Below, in pieces: positions 8,824 through 16,927 of a stretch of DNA of 25,498 bases. Location: positions 1 to 25,498 of the forward strand of contig JBFHDX010000052.1 in the NCBI GenBank assembly GCA_041584475.1, read 5' to 3'. The number at the start of each line of letters is the position of its first letter. The stretch's first letter is position 1. The notes below the pieces were generated by a model that saw nothing but the letters and a program-made list of their open reading frames with translations, was not told the origin of the DNA and did not search any database. Both the position numbers and the translations under genes were made by a program. The DNA is from JBFHDX01 sp041584475. GTDB lineage: Bacteria; Pseudomonadota; Alphaproteobacteria; UBA8366; JADFVY01.

Positions 8824-9470
8824 ATCGAACAGAGGGGGATGATCGCGGCGGTGCCGCACAATGGCCCGCCGGTGACACGGCGGCACGTGCGGAACCGGCC
8901 GCATGGCTGTTTTTCCGGCGGTTTCTCGCCCACCCTGTGCGGCTGGCGACCGCCCTGCCGTCGTCCGCCGCCATGGCGCGAATGGTCGCCGGGCAGGTCG
9001 ACCGCCCCGACGGTACATACGTCGTTGAACTGGGCGCCGGGACCGGTGCCGTGACCCGCGCGCTGCTCGATGCCGGCATACCGGCAGACCGCCTCATCGC
9101 GGTCGAGCTCGACGACCAGATGGCCGGTTTCCTCGAGACGGAATTCCCCGCGGTCCACGTCATTCACGGCAGCGCGACGGAAATCGGCCGGCTCTTGCCG
9201 GCCGACGCGAAAGGCAGGGTCGGTGCGGTTGTCTCCGGCGTTCCGGTCTCGGTGTTGCCCCTGCGTGTACAGCACGAATTCGTCGATGCCGTGTTCTCGA
9301 TCCTGCCGCCCGGCGAGCGCTTTATCGAATACACCTATCGCCTGAACTCGCCTCTGCCGATGCGACGGCTGGGGCTGGTCGGCCGGCGGCTTGCCATGAC
9401 GCTGCGCAACCTCGTGCCCGCGTCGGTCTGGGAGTTCAGACGTGTCAACGGCGGGAGCGGCGAGGACTGA
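8820..9470 (+). CDS. PmtA-like SAM-dependent methyltransferase (phospholipid N-methyltransferase type)
   Basis: A 216-residue class I methyltransferase. Motif I, VVELGAGTGAVT, lies at residues 68-79; the acidic end of strand 2 is in IAVELDD. Before it, a WLFFRRFLAHPVR segment and the TALPSSAAMARMV stretch resemble the N terminus of PmtA and the related KsgA-like family. VSGVPVSVLP matches the substrate-side loop seen in phosphatidylethanolamine N-methyltransferases. PmtA methylates phosphatidylethanolamine to phosphatidylcholine at the membrane; a basic, amphipathic C-terminal half fits membrane association. It starts with GTG, overlapping the aminotransferase stop by three bases. I infer PmtA-like function from these motifs; other substrates of this superfamily remain possible. 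Following it, 211 bases hold only the regulator's upstream region. Confidence 0.75.
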   Translation: MNRTEGDDRGGAAQWPAGDTAARAEPAAWLFFRRFLAHPVRLATALPSSAAMARMVAGQVDRPDGTYVVELGAGTGAVTRALLDAGIPADRLIAVELDDQMAGFLETEFPAVHVIHGSATEIGRLLPADAKGRVGAVVSGVPVSVLPLRVQHEFVDAVFSILPPGERFIEYTYRLNSPLPMRRLGLVGRRLAMTLRNLVPASVWEFRRVNGGSGED

Positions 9471-9574
9471 CGACGCCTCCTACGTTGCCCCTGCAACTGG
9501 TGCATCAGCGCCGGTTTGCTGCGGCAGCGTGGCCGCTGGTCCCCGTCCGTTCCCGGACTGCCGGAAGGCTCTAG

Positions 9575-9627
9575 TGAAATTTTCTTTCGATTCTTCACTT
9601 CAATGAAAAATCGCGCTTGATTTTTCA
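9575..9627. promoter_or_regulatory. Tandem dyad, candidate operator of the XRE-cupin regulator
   Basis: In this AT-rich island in otherwise GC-rich DNA, a perfect 9-base inverted repeat stands at 9604-9612 (TGAAAAATC) and 9619-9627 (GATTTTTCA), separated by six bases. A weaker, related pair stands just upstream at 9575-9583 (TGAAATTTT) and 9589-9597 (GATTCTTCA). Half-sites recur at roughly 14-15-base spacing, as for dimers bound on successive faces. It ends about 55 bases before the XRE-cupin start. That position and symmetry fit an operator, probably bound by the regulator itself (autoregulation) and controlling the downstream operon. No clean -35/-10 pair was identified. This is inference from symmetry and location. 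Confidence 0.6.
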
Positions 9628-9681
9628 CGGCCGTCCGCCGAGCATCGGTGTCGGGTTAATGGCTCTCGGGGAGGAACGCGC

Positions 9682-10287
9682 ATGTCCGGACCACGGCTTC
9701 GGAAACCGGCGGACGGCCCGCCCGCCGAGGCCATCTTGGTTGGTCAGCAGATTCGCGACCTGCGCAAGGCCAAGGGCCTGACAATCGCCGATCTGGCCGA
9801 CCGCATCGATCGCTCGATCGGCTATGTCAGCCAGATCGAGCGCAATCTCTCCGAACTCTCGATTCCCGATCTCAAGCGCATCGCCGAGGCGCTCGAAGTG
9901 CAGATCAGCTGGTTTTTCCATTCGACTGCAGCGGTGCCGCCCGGCGAGCGCGACTACGTCGTGCGGCGCGGTAATCGGCGCCGGCTGAACCTGGCCAGAA
10001 TGGGTGTCGTCGAGGAACTGCTGTCGCCAAGCCTCGGCGGCGCGACCGAGCTGATCCTTACACGCTTCGCGCCGGGCGCGACCGGTGGCGAGGAATTCGT
10101 CAGCCGCGACGCCGAAGAGTCGGGCTTCGTCGTCCAGGGACGGCTCGAGTTGCAGGTGGGCGGGCAGAGTTTCCTGCTCGAGGAGGGCGACAGCTTCTGC
10201 TTCCGGCCGGGCGAGCCGCACCGCTCGCGCAATCCCGGAGAGGTGGAGTGCATCATCGTCTGGGTCATTACGCCGCCGGTCTACTGA
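9682..10287 (+). CDS. XRE-family transcriptional regulator with C-terminal cupin domain
   Basis: A 201-residue DNA-binding regulator. Residues 22-77 form a Cro/C1-type helix-turn-helix (IRDLRKAKGLTIADLADR, then the recognition-helix region SIGYVSQIERNLSELSI), followed by a linker and a cupin sensor domain at about 122-195 (FVVQGRLELQVGG, EEGDSFCFRPGEPHRSRN). XRE-cupin regulators generally sense a small metabolite and control its uptake or catabolism. The start has a strong GGGGAGGA site 6 bases ahead. The neighbouring dyad is a candidate operator, and 30 bases after its stop begins the FAD-GcvT operon, so it is the likely local controller of that pathway. The ligand is not known from sequence; a methylated amine or an operon intermediate is the obvious guess. 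Confidence 0.93.
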   Translation: MSGPRLRKPADGPPAEAILVGQQIRDLRKAKGLTIADLADRIDRSIGYVSQIERNLSELSIPDLKRIAEALEVQISWFFHSTAAVPPGERDYVVRRGNRRRLNLARMGVVEELLSPSLGGATELILTRFAPGATGGEEFVSRDAEESGFVVQGRLELQVGGQSFLLEEGDSFCFRPGEPHRSRNPGEVECIIVWVITPPVY

Positions 10288-10317
10288 CCGTCCGGCCGGA
10301 GCAGCGAAGCGCATCGC

Positions 10318-12780
10318 ATGGCAACGGAACCGAACCCGCAGCTTCCCGCTGAAACCCGCGTCGTGATCATCGGCGGCGGCATCGTCGGCTGCAGCCTCGC
10401 CTACCACCTGACCAAGCTGGGCTGGCGTGACGTCGTGCTGCTGGAACGCAGGCAGCTGACGTGCGGGACGACGTGGCATGCGGCGGGCCTCGTCGGCCAG
10501 CTGCGCGCCACGCTTAACCTGACGCGCCTCGCGCAATACACGGCCGGTCTTTACGCCGACCTCGAGGCCGAAACCGGCCTCGCCACGGGTTTCATGCAGC
10601 GCGGCAGCCTGGGCGTGGCCACGCACGGCGAACGGTTCGAGGAATTTCGGCGCGGCGCATCGATGGCCAAGACCTTCGGCCTCGAGGTCGAAGTCGTCGA
10701 CCCCGGGGACATAAAGCGCATGTGGCCGCTCATCGACACGACGGGCATCGTCGGCGGCGTGTTCCTGCCGAAGGACGGCCAGTGCAATCCGACCGACACG
10801 ACGCAGGCGCTCGCACGCGGTGCCCGCAACGGCGGCGCCCGGATAATCGAGGGTGTGAAGGTCACCGACGTGCTGGTGCGCGGCGGCCGCGCCGTCGGCG
10901 TGGCGACGACCGCCGGCGACATCGCCGCCGAGTATGTGGTCAACTGCGGCGGCATGTGGGCTCGCGAGATCGGGCGGCGCGCCGGCGTCAACGTGCCGCT
11001 GCACGCCTGCGAGCATTTCTACGTCGTCACCGAGCCGATCCCGGACCTCCCGAGCACGCTTCCGGTCCTCCGCATTCCCGACGAATGCGCCTACTACAAG
11101 GAGGATGCGGGCAAGCTCCTGCTCGGGGCGTTCGAGCCCAAAGCGAAACCGTGGGGCACGGACGGCATTCCTGAAGATTTCGCCTTCGACGAGCTGCCCG
11201 AGGATCTCGATCACTTCGCGCCGGTGCTCGAGGCGGCGATGGCGCGCGTGCCGATACTCGAGCGCGCCGGCATCAGGACATTCTTCAACGGTCCGGAGAG
11301 CTTCACGCCGGACGACCGCTATCTGCTCGGCGAGACGCCGGAGCTGCGCAACTTCTTCGTCGCCTGCGGCTTCAATTCGATCGGCATCCAGTCGGCCGGA
11401 GGCGCCGGCAAGGTCCTGTCGGAATGGATCGTCGACGGTCATCCGCCGATGGATCTGTGGGACGTCGACATCCGCCGGATGCAGCCCTTTCAGGGCAATG
11501 CGCGATACCTCCGCACGCGGGTGTCGGAGACGCTCGGACTGCTCTACGACATGCATTGGCCCTACCGCCAATACGCGACGGGCCGAGGCGCCCGACGCTC
11601 GATCCTGCACGAGCGGCTCGCCGCGCGCGGCGCCTGTTTCGGCGAAGTCGCCGGGTGGGAACGCGCGAACTGGTTCGCGCCGGACGGCGTCGAACCCGCC
11701 TACGAGTACAGTTTCGGCCGGCAGAACTGGTTCGAGCACGCTCGCGGCGAACACATGGCGGTGCGCGAGGCCGTCGGGCTGTTCGACCAATCGAGCTTCG
11801 CCAAGTTCCTGGTCCAGGGACGCGACTCCGAGGCGGTCCTGCAGCGCATCTGCGGCAACGACGTCGCCGTGGCGCCCGGCCGTGTCGTCTACACGCAGTG
11901 GCTCAACGAGCGCGGCGGGATCGAGGCCGACCTCACCGTCACCCGGCTCGCCGAGGACCGCTATCAAGTGGTCACCGCCGCGGCCGTCGCGGTCCGCGAC
12001 CTGGACTGGCTGCGCCGGCACGTACCCGAGGATGCCCGTTGCGTCGTGACGGATCTGACCTCGGCGATGGCGGTGATCAGCGTCATGGGGCCGAGATCGC
12101 GCGAGCTGCTGTCCCGCCTGACCTATGCCGACCTTTCGAACGAGGCGTTTCCGTTCGCGACGGCCCGCGAGATCGAGCTGGGCTATGCCACGGTTCTCGC
12201 ACAGCGCATCACCTATGTCGGCGAACTGGGGTGGGAGCTGTACGTCCCGACCGAATTCGCGCCGGGCGTGTTCGATGCGATCACCGCGGCCGGCGCGGAT
12301 TTCGGACTGCGCCTGTGCGGCATGCATGTCCTCGACTCGTGTCGCATCGAAAAGGCGTTCCGCCACTGGGGCCATGACATCACCGACGAGGACACCCCCG
12401 TCGAGGCCGGCCTCGCCTTCGCCTGCGCGCTCGGAAAAGAGCCGCCCTTCATCGGCCGTGATGCCGTCCTGCGCCAACAGGAGGCCGGCGCGCCGGGCAA
12501 GCGGATGGTCCAGTTCAAGCTGGATGACCCGGAACCGCTGCTCTACCACAACGAGCCGATCTACCGCGACGGCATCATCGTGGGCCGAACGACTTCGGGC
12601 AATTACGGGCACTTCCTCGGCGCCGCGATCGGTATGGGGTACATCCATCACGCGGGCGGGGTGAGCGCCGACTATGTGGCGGCGGGCCGGTTCGAGATCG
12701 AGGTGGCCGGTGAGCGTTTCCCCGCCACCGCAAGCCTGCGGCCGATTTACGACCCTGCGGCGGCACGGGCGAGACTTTAG
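10318..12780 (+). CDS. FAD-dependent oxidoreductase fused to GcvT, dimethylglycine/sarcosine dehydrogenase type (copy 1)
   Basis: An 820-residue two-part enzyme. The N-terminal FAD domain (about 15-380) has the Rossmann fingerprint GGGIVG at 19-24, E43 at the end of strand 2, and TTWHAAGL, in which H54 aligns with the His that covalently binds FAD in dimethylglycine and sarcosine dehydrogenases. An FAO_M linker follows (about 383-436), then GcvT-type aminomethyltransferase domains (about 440-805). The family oxidises an N-methyl group of dimethylglycine or sarcosine and transfers the carbon to tetrahydrofolate as 5,10-methylene-THF, with electrons passing to an electron transfer flavoprotein. 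The length is close to mitochondrial DMGDH. It starts 30 bases after the regulator; the ribosome site is weak, so translation may depend on coupling. Substrate choice between dimethylglycine, sarcosine and other N-methyl amines cannot be read from the sequence. Confidence 0.93.
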   Translation: MATEPNPQLPAETRVVIIGGGIVGCSLAYHLTKLGWRDVVLLERRQLTCGTTWHAAGLVGQLRATLNLTRLAQYTAGLYADLEAETGLATGFMQRGSLGVATHGERFEEFRRGASMAKTFGLEVEVVDPGDIKRMWPLIDTTGIVGGVFLPKDGQCNPTDTTQALARGARNGGARIIEGVKVTDVLVRGGRAVGVATTAGDIAAEYVVNCGGMWAREIGRRAGVNVPLHACEHFYVVTEPIPDLPSTLPVLRIPDECAYYKEDAGKLLLGAFEPKAKPWGTDGIPEDFAFDELPEDLDHFAPVLEAAMARVPILERAGIRTFFNGPESFTPDDRYLLGETPELRNFFVACGFNSIGIQSAGGAGKVLSEWIVDGHPPMDLWDVDIRRMQPFQGNARYLRTRVSETLGLLYDMHWPYRQYATGRGARRSILHERLAARGACFGEVAGWERANWFAPDGVEPAYEYSFGRQNWFEHARGEHMAVREAVGLFDQSSFAKFLVQGRDSEAVLQRICGNDVAVAPGRVVYTQWLNERGGIEADLTVTRLAEDRYQVVTAAAVAVRDLDWLRRHVPEDARCVVTDLTSAMAVISVMGPRSRELLSRLTYADLSNEAFPFATAREIELGYATVLAQRITYVGELGWELYVPTEFAPGVFDAITAAGADFGLRLCGMHVLDSCRIEKAFRHWGHDITDEDTPVEAGLAFACALGKEPPFIGRDAVLRQQEAGAPGKRMVQFKLDDPEPLLYHNEPIYRDGIIVGRTTSGNYGHFLGAAIGMGYIHHAGGVSADYVAAGRFEIEVAGERFPATASLRPIYDPAAARARL

Positions 12781-12838
12781 GACCGATGGGAGATCGCGTG
12801 GGTCTGGCGCCGGCGGGCGCGATGGCGGGAGGACGGAG

Positions 12839-14410
12839 ATGGCGGAACCGGACATGACAGCGAGACGGCGGGGGGGCCGGACGGCGCGTCAAGCCGAGCG
12901 CGCGGCCCCGCTACCCGAAGCGATGCGGCCGGTGCGACCGGGCCTGCAAGGCGGGCAGTACAGGCCGCTCGGCGACGCCGAGATCGCGCGGATCCACGAC
13001 GCCGCGCTCGAGGTGCTGGAGACCGTCGGATTCTGCGATGCGATCCCGAGCTGCATCGAGGCCGTGACGGCGGCCGGCGGGCAATTGACCGAGCAGGGCC
13101 GGCTGGTCATGCCGCGGGCGCTCGTCGAGGACACCGTCGCCGGCGCCGCCCGCAATTTCCCGCTCGTCGCCCGGGACCCGACGCGGGACCTCGACCCGTC
13201 GGGGCGCCGGGTCCATTACGGAACCGCGGGGGCAGCGGTGCACATGGTGGACGCGGTAACCGGCGCGTACCGGGAATCCGTGCTGGCCGATCTGTACGAC
13301 ATCGCCCGGCTCGTCGACACGCTCGACAACGTGCATTTTTTCCAGCGTTCGATCACGGCGCGCGACATGGTCGATCCGCGCGACCTCGACATCAACACGC
13401 TGTATGCCTGCATCTCCGGCACGACGAAGCATATCGGCACCAGTTTCGTCGATCCGCGGCACGTCGAGGAAGGGCTCGAGATGCTGCACATGGTCGCGGG
13501 CGGCGAGCGCGCCTGGCGGGATCGGCCATTCGTCAGCATGTCCTGTTGCTTCGTCGTGCCGCCGCTGAAATTCGCGGAGGATGCCTGCCGCTGCCTCGAG
13601 GCCGGCGTTCGCGGCGGCATGCCGATCCTGCTCCTGGCCGCGGGCCAGGCCGGCGCGACCAGCCCGGCCGCCCTTGCCGGCGCGGTCGTGCTGCAGGTCG
13701 CCGAAGTGCTGGGCGGACTTGTCTACGTCAACGCCCTGAAGCGCGGCCATCCGGCGCTTTTCGGAGCGTGGCCGTTCGTCTCGGACCTGCGGACCGGCGC
13801 CATGAGCGGCGGATCCGGCGAGCAGGCCCTGCTCTCCGCGGCCTGCGCGCAGATGGCACAGTATTATGATCTGCCGGGCAGTTCGGCGGCGGGCATGACG
13901 GACTCGAAGCTGCCCGATGCGCAGGGCGGTTACGAGAAGGGCTACACGAACGTTACCGCGGGTCTCGCAGGCCTCAACCTCGTCTACGAGTCCGTCGGCA
14001 TGCATGCGAGCCTGCTCGGCGCATGCCTCGAGAGTTTCGTGATCGACAACGACATCCTCGGCGCCTGCCTGCGCGTCGTGCGCGGCATCGAGGTCAGCGA
14101 CGAGACGTTGTCGGTGGACGTCATCCGGGACGTTTGCACGCAGGGTCCGGGCCATTTTCTCGGGCACGGCCAGACGCAGCGCCTGATGCAGCGGGACTAC
14201 GTCTACCCGACGGTGGGCGACCGCACCAGTCCGAAGGAATGGGTCGAGCGCGGATCGACCGATGTCGTCGCGCGCGCGCGTGCACGCGTTGGCGACATTC
14301 TCTCGAGCCATTTTCCGCAGCATATCGACGACGCCCTCGACCGGGCACTTCGCGAGCGGTTCGATATCAAGCTGCCGCGCGATCGCATGAAACCCGCCGG
14401 CCGGCGATAG
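12839..14410 (+). CDS. MttB-family (trimethylamine methyltransferase superfamily) methyltransferase, non-pyrrolysine
   Basis: A 523-residue protein of the MttB superfamily. The start at 12839 is set by GGGAGGA 5 bases ahead, though the frame is open further upstream. Typical features are the N-terminal IHDAALEVLETVGF, the central Gly-rich barrel strands (VHYGTAGAAVHMVD), IGTSFVDPRHVEEG, MSCCFVVPPLKF, GATSPAALAGAVV and the late YDLPGSSAAGMTDSKLPDAQ block. Methanogen MttB carries an in-frame amber (pyrrolysine); here the frame has none, so it belongs with non-Pyl members such as the glycine betaine, proline betaine and carnitine demethylases, which pass a methyl group from a quaternary amine to a corrinoid protein. 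No corrinoid protein or corrinoid:folate methyltransferase is in the window. Its place between two FAD-GcvT genes suggests a role in the same N-methyl amine pathway; the actual substrate is unknown. It ends in TAG, in frame with the next gene. Confidence 0.9.
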   Translation: MAEPDMTARRRGGRTARQAERAAPLPEAMRPVRPGLQGGQYRPLGDAEIARIHDAALEVLETVGFCDAIPSCIEAVTAAGGQLTEQGRLVMPRALVEDTVAGAARNFPLVARDPTRDLDPSGRRVHYGTAGAAVHMVDAVTGAYRESVLADLYDIARLVDTLDNVHFFQRSITARDMVDPRDLDINTLYACISGTTKHIGTSFVDPRHVEEGLEMLHMVAGGERAWRDRPFVSMSCCFVVPPLKFAEDACRCLEAGVRGGMPILLLAAGQAGATSPAALAGAVVLQVAEVLGGLVYVNALKRGHPALFGAWPFVSDLRTGAMSGGSGEQALLSAACAQMAQYYDLPGSSAAGMTDSKLPDAQGGYEKGYTNVTAGLAGLNLVYESVGMHASLLGACLESFVIDNDILGACLRVVRGIEVSDETLSVDVIRDVCTQGPGHFLGHGQTQRLMQRDYVYPTVGDRTSPKEWVERGSTDVVARARARVGDILSSHFPQHIDDALDRALRERFDIKLPRDRMKPAGRR

Positions 14411-14440
14411 CCCGACGGGCGAGAACGCAGGAGTCAATCG

Positions 14441-16861
14441 ATGCAGAAACACGCCAGGGTCGTCATCGTCGGCGGCGGCATGATGGGGGTCGGGCTTGCC
14501 TATCACCTCGCTGAAGAGGGCTGGACGGACGTGCTGTTGATCGAAAAGGGAGAGCTGACGTCGGGCTCGACATGGCACGCGGCCGGCCAGTGCCCGAGCT
14601 TCATCGGCGACTACAGCATGGCGAAGATCCACCACTACGGGAACACGCTGTACCCGAAGCTGGAGGCGATGACCGGCCAGTATGTCGGCTGGCACGGCTG
14701 CGGCGGCCTGCGGCTCGCCACCGTCCCGGAGGAGGTGGACTGGTTCCGCCACGTCGAGAGCGTCTCGCGCAACATAGGCTACCGGATGCAGATCGTCGGC
14801 CTCGACGAGATTCGGCGGATCAACCCGTTTCTCGAGACCGACGGGGTCCTGGCCGCGGCCTGGACCCTGGACGACGGCCACGTCGATCCGGCGGGGTGCT
14901 GCAACGCGATGGCGCTGGGTGCGCGGAATCTCGGCGCGACGATGATGCGCCACAATCGGGTGACGGACATCAGGCTGCTGCCCGGCGGCGAGTGGGAGGT
15001 CGTGACCGAGCAGGGCAGCGTCAGCTGCGAGATGGTGGTCAACGCCGGCGGCTGCTATGCCCGCGAGATCATGAAGATGGTGGGCGGCGACGCACCGATC
15101 ACCAACATGGAGCACCAATACATCGTCACCGAATCGCTGCGCGAATTCCTCGCCCGCGACGAGGAACTCCCGGTGATGCGCGACCCGTACGTGACCGCCT
15201 ACTACCGTCAGGAACAGAAGGGCGCTTTGATCGGCATCTACGAGCCCAATTGCCGCGAGGCCTGGCCGGATCGCGGCGGCCATCCGGAATGGGAATCCGA
15301 GAGCGAGCTTTTCGCGGAAGATCTCGATCGCGCCGCGCCGTGGATGGAGCGCTGGTTCGAGCGCATGCCGGTCGTCGCCGATTACGGCATCAAGCGCGTC
15401 GTCAACGGCGCGATTCCGCACACCCCCGACAACAACCCGCTGGTCGGCCCGGCCGCCGGACTGCCGAATTTCTGGATGTGCTGCGGCTCGGCCATCGGCA
15501 TCGCGCAGGGGGCGGGCTGCGGCAAGTATCTGGCGCAGTGGATGGTGCACGGCGACGCCGAGATCAACATGGCCGGCCTCGATCCGCGACGGTTCGGGGC
15601 TTACGCCGATATCGCCTACACGCGCGCGAAGTCGTTCCAGGACTATGCGCGCATGTACGCGCCGCACCTGCCGGGCGAGGAGTTTCCCGCGGGACGGCCG
15701 GCGCGCCCGTCGGCGCTTTACGAGGCTCTGACCGCGAAGGGCGCGGTCCACACCGAGTCGTTCGGCTGGGAGCGGCCGAAATGGTTCTCGCCGGACGGCC
15801 GCGCGGAGCAGTGCAGCTGGCGGCGCAGCAACGTCTTCGAGGTGGTCGCCGAAGAGTGCCGGGCGGTGCGTGAACGGGTGGGCGTCCTCGACCTGTCGAG
15901 CTTCGCCAAGTTCGACGTCGGCGGGTCCGATGCCGGCGCGTTCCTCGATCGCGTCTATGCGAACCGGATGCCGCGCCGGGTCGGCGGCATCGTGCTGGCC
16001 CACCGGCTCGGCGACAACGGGCGCATCCAGAGCGAGTCGACGATAACCCGGCTTGCCGACGACCATTTCTACATCCTCTCCGGCGCCGCCTGGGAGATCC
16101 GCGATCTCGACGCGCTGCGCGCGGCGCAACGGCCGGGGGAAGACGTTTCCGTGACGAACGTTAGCGATGATATCGGCGTCCTCGTCGTCGCCGGCCCGAG
16201 GGCGCGGGATACGCTTGCGCCGATCACCGAGGGCGACCTCTCGAACGAGAGTTTCCGGTGGCTGACGGGGCAGCAGCGCTCGATCGCCGGCATCCCGGTG
16301 CGGGCCCTCCGGGTCAACTATGTCGGCTCGCTCGGGTGGGAGCTGCACTGTCCGATGGACCGGCTGGCGGAACTCTACGCCGCCCTGTGGCAGGCGGGTG
16401 ATCGGCACGGTATCGCCGACTTCGGCGTCTACGCGGTCAATTCGCTGCGGCTCGAGAAGGCCTACAAGGGCATCGGCGCCGAGCTGACCAACGAGATCAC
16501 GCCGGTCGAAGCCGAGCTCATGCGCTTCGTGAAGATGGACAAGGACTTCACCGGTCGCGCGGCGGTGGCGGCGGCGCAGAATCGTGAGCCGGCCTCCCGT
16601 ATCGTCTATTGCGAGGTCTCGGCCGAGGATGCCGACGCGATCGGCGGCGAGGCGGTGCTCGACGGTGACCGCGTCATCGGCGTGACCACATCCGGTGCCT
16701 ACGGGCACACGGTAGGCAAGAGCCTGGCCTTCGCCTACGTCGAAACCGCCCATGCCGCGCCTGGTTCCACGTTCGACATCGACCTGCTCGGCGAGCGGCG
16801 GGCCGCGACCGTGCTTGCGGAGGCCGCCTGGGACCCCGCCAATTCGGCGCTGCGGGCTTGA
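14441..16861 (+). CDS. FAD-dependent oxidoreductase fused to GcvT, dimethylglycine/sarcosine dehydrogenase type (copy 2)
   Basis: An 806-residue paralogue of the enzyme at 10318. The FAD fingerprint GGGMMG is at residues 11-16, the strand-2 acid is E35, and STWHAAG carries the putative covalent-flavin His at H46. An FAO_M-like linker and C-terminal GcvT domains follow, including LRLEKAYKGIGAELTNEITPVEAEL, the folate-side signature. It differs from copy 1 right after the flavin His (GQCPSF versus GLVGQL) and in the central substrate region, so the two probably act on different N-methyl substrates or successive steps. CAGGAG lies 7 bases before the ATG, and only 30 bases separate it from the MttB-like gene, so they are one operon. 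It is cytoplasmic, with electrons probably going to an ETF. It is followed directly by a transposase remnant. Confidence 0.93.
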   Translation: MQKHARVVIVGGGMMGVGLAYHLAEEGWTDVLLIEKGELTSGSTWHAAGQCPSFIGDYSMAKIHHYGNTLYPKLEAMTGQYVGWHGCGGLRLATVPEEVDWFRHVESVSRNIGYRMQIVGLDEIRRINPFLETDGVLAAAWTLDDGHVDPAGCCNAMALGARNLGATMMRHNRVTDIRLLPGGEWEVVTEQGSVSCEMVVNAGGCYAREIMKMVGGDAPITNMEHQYIVTESLREFLARDEELPVMRDPYVTAYYRQEQKGALIGIYEPNCREAWPDRGGHPEWESESELFAEDLDRAAPWMERWFERMPVVADYGIKRVVNGAIPHTPDNNPLVGPAAGLPNFWMCCGSAIGIAQGAGCGKYLAQWMVHGDAEINMAGLDPRRFGAYADIAYTRAKSFQDYARMYAPHLPGEEFPAGRPARPSALYEALTAKGAVHTESFGWERPKWFSPDGRAEQCSWRRSNVFEVVAEECRAVRERVGVLDLSSFAKFDVGGSDAGAFLDRVYANRMPRRVGGIVLAHRLGDNGRIQSESTITRLADDHFYILSGAAWEIRDLDALRAAQRPGEDVSVTNVSDDIGVLVVAGPRARDTLAPITEGDLSNESFRWLTGQQRSIAGIPVRALRVNYVGSLGWELHCPMDRLAELYAALWQAGDRHGIADFGVYAVNSLRLEKAYKGIGAELTNEITPVEAELMRFVKMDKDFTGRAAVAAAQNREPASRIVYCEVSAEDADAIGGEAVLDGDRVIGVTTSGAYGHTVGKSLAFAYVETAHAAPGSTFDIDLLGERRAATVLAEAAWDPANSALRA

Positions 16862-16927
16862 CGAGCGCAGGGAACGGGCGCGCAAGGACGGAAGATGCCA
16901 CCGGCGGGCGCGGCGTCCCCGACGTCC

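Noticed and set aside
14408..14410. Possible pyrrolysine codon in the MttB-like gene
   Set aside because: The pyrrolysine of methanogen MttB is internal; this TAG is at the natural end, and other genes in this window also end in TAG. Recorded only as a low-interest finding.
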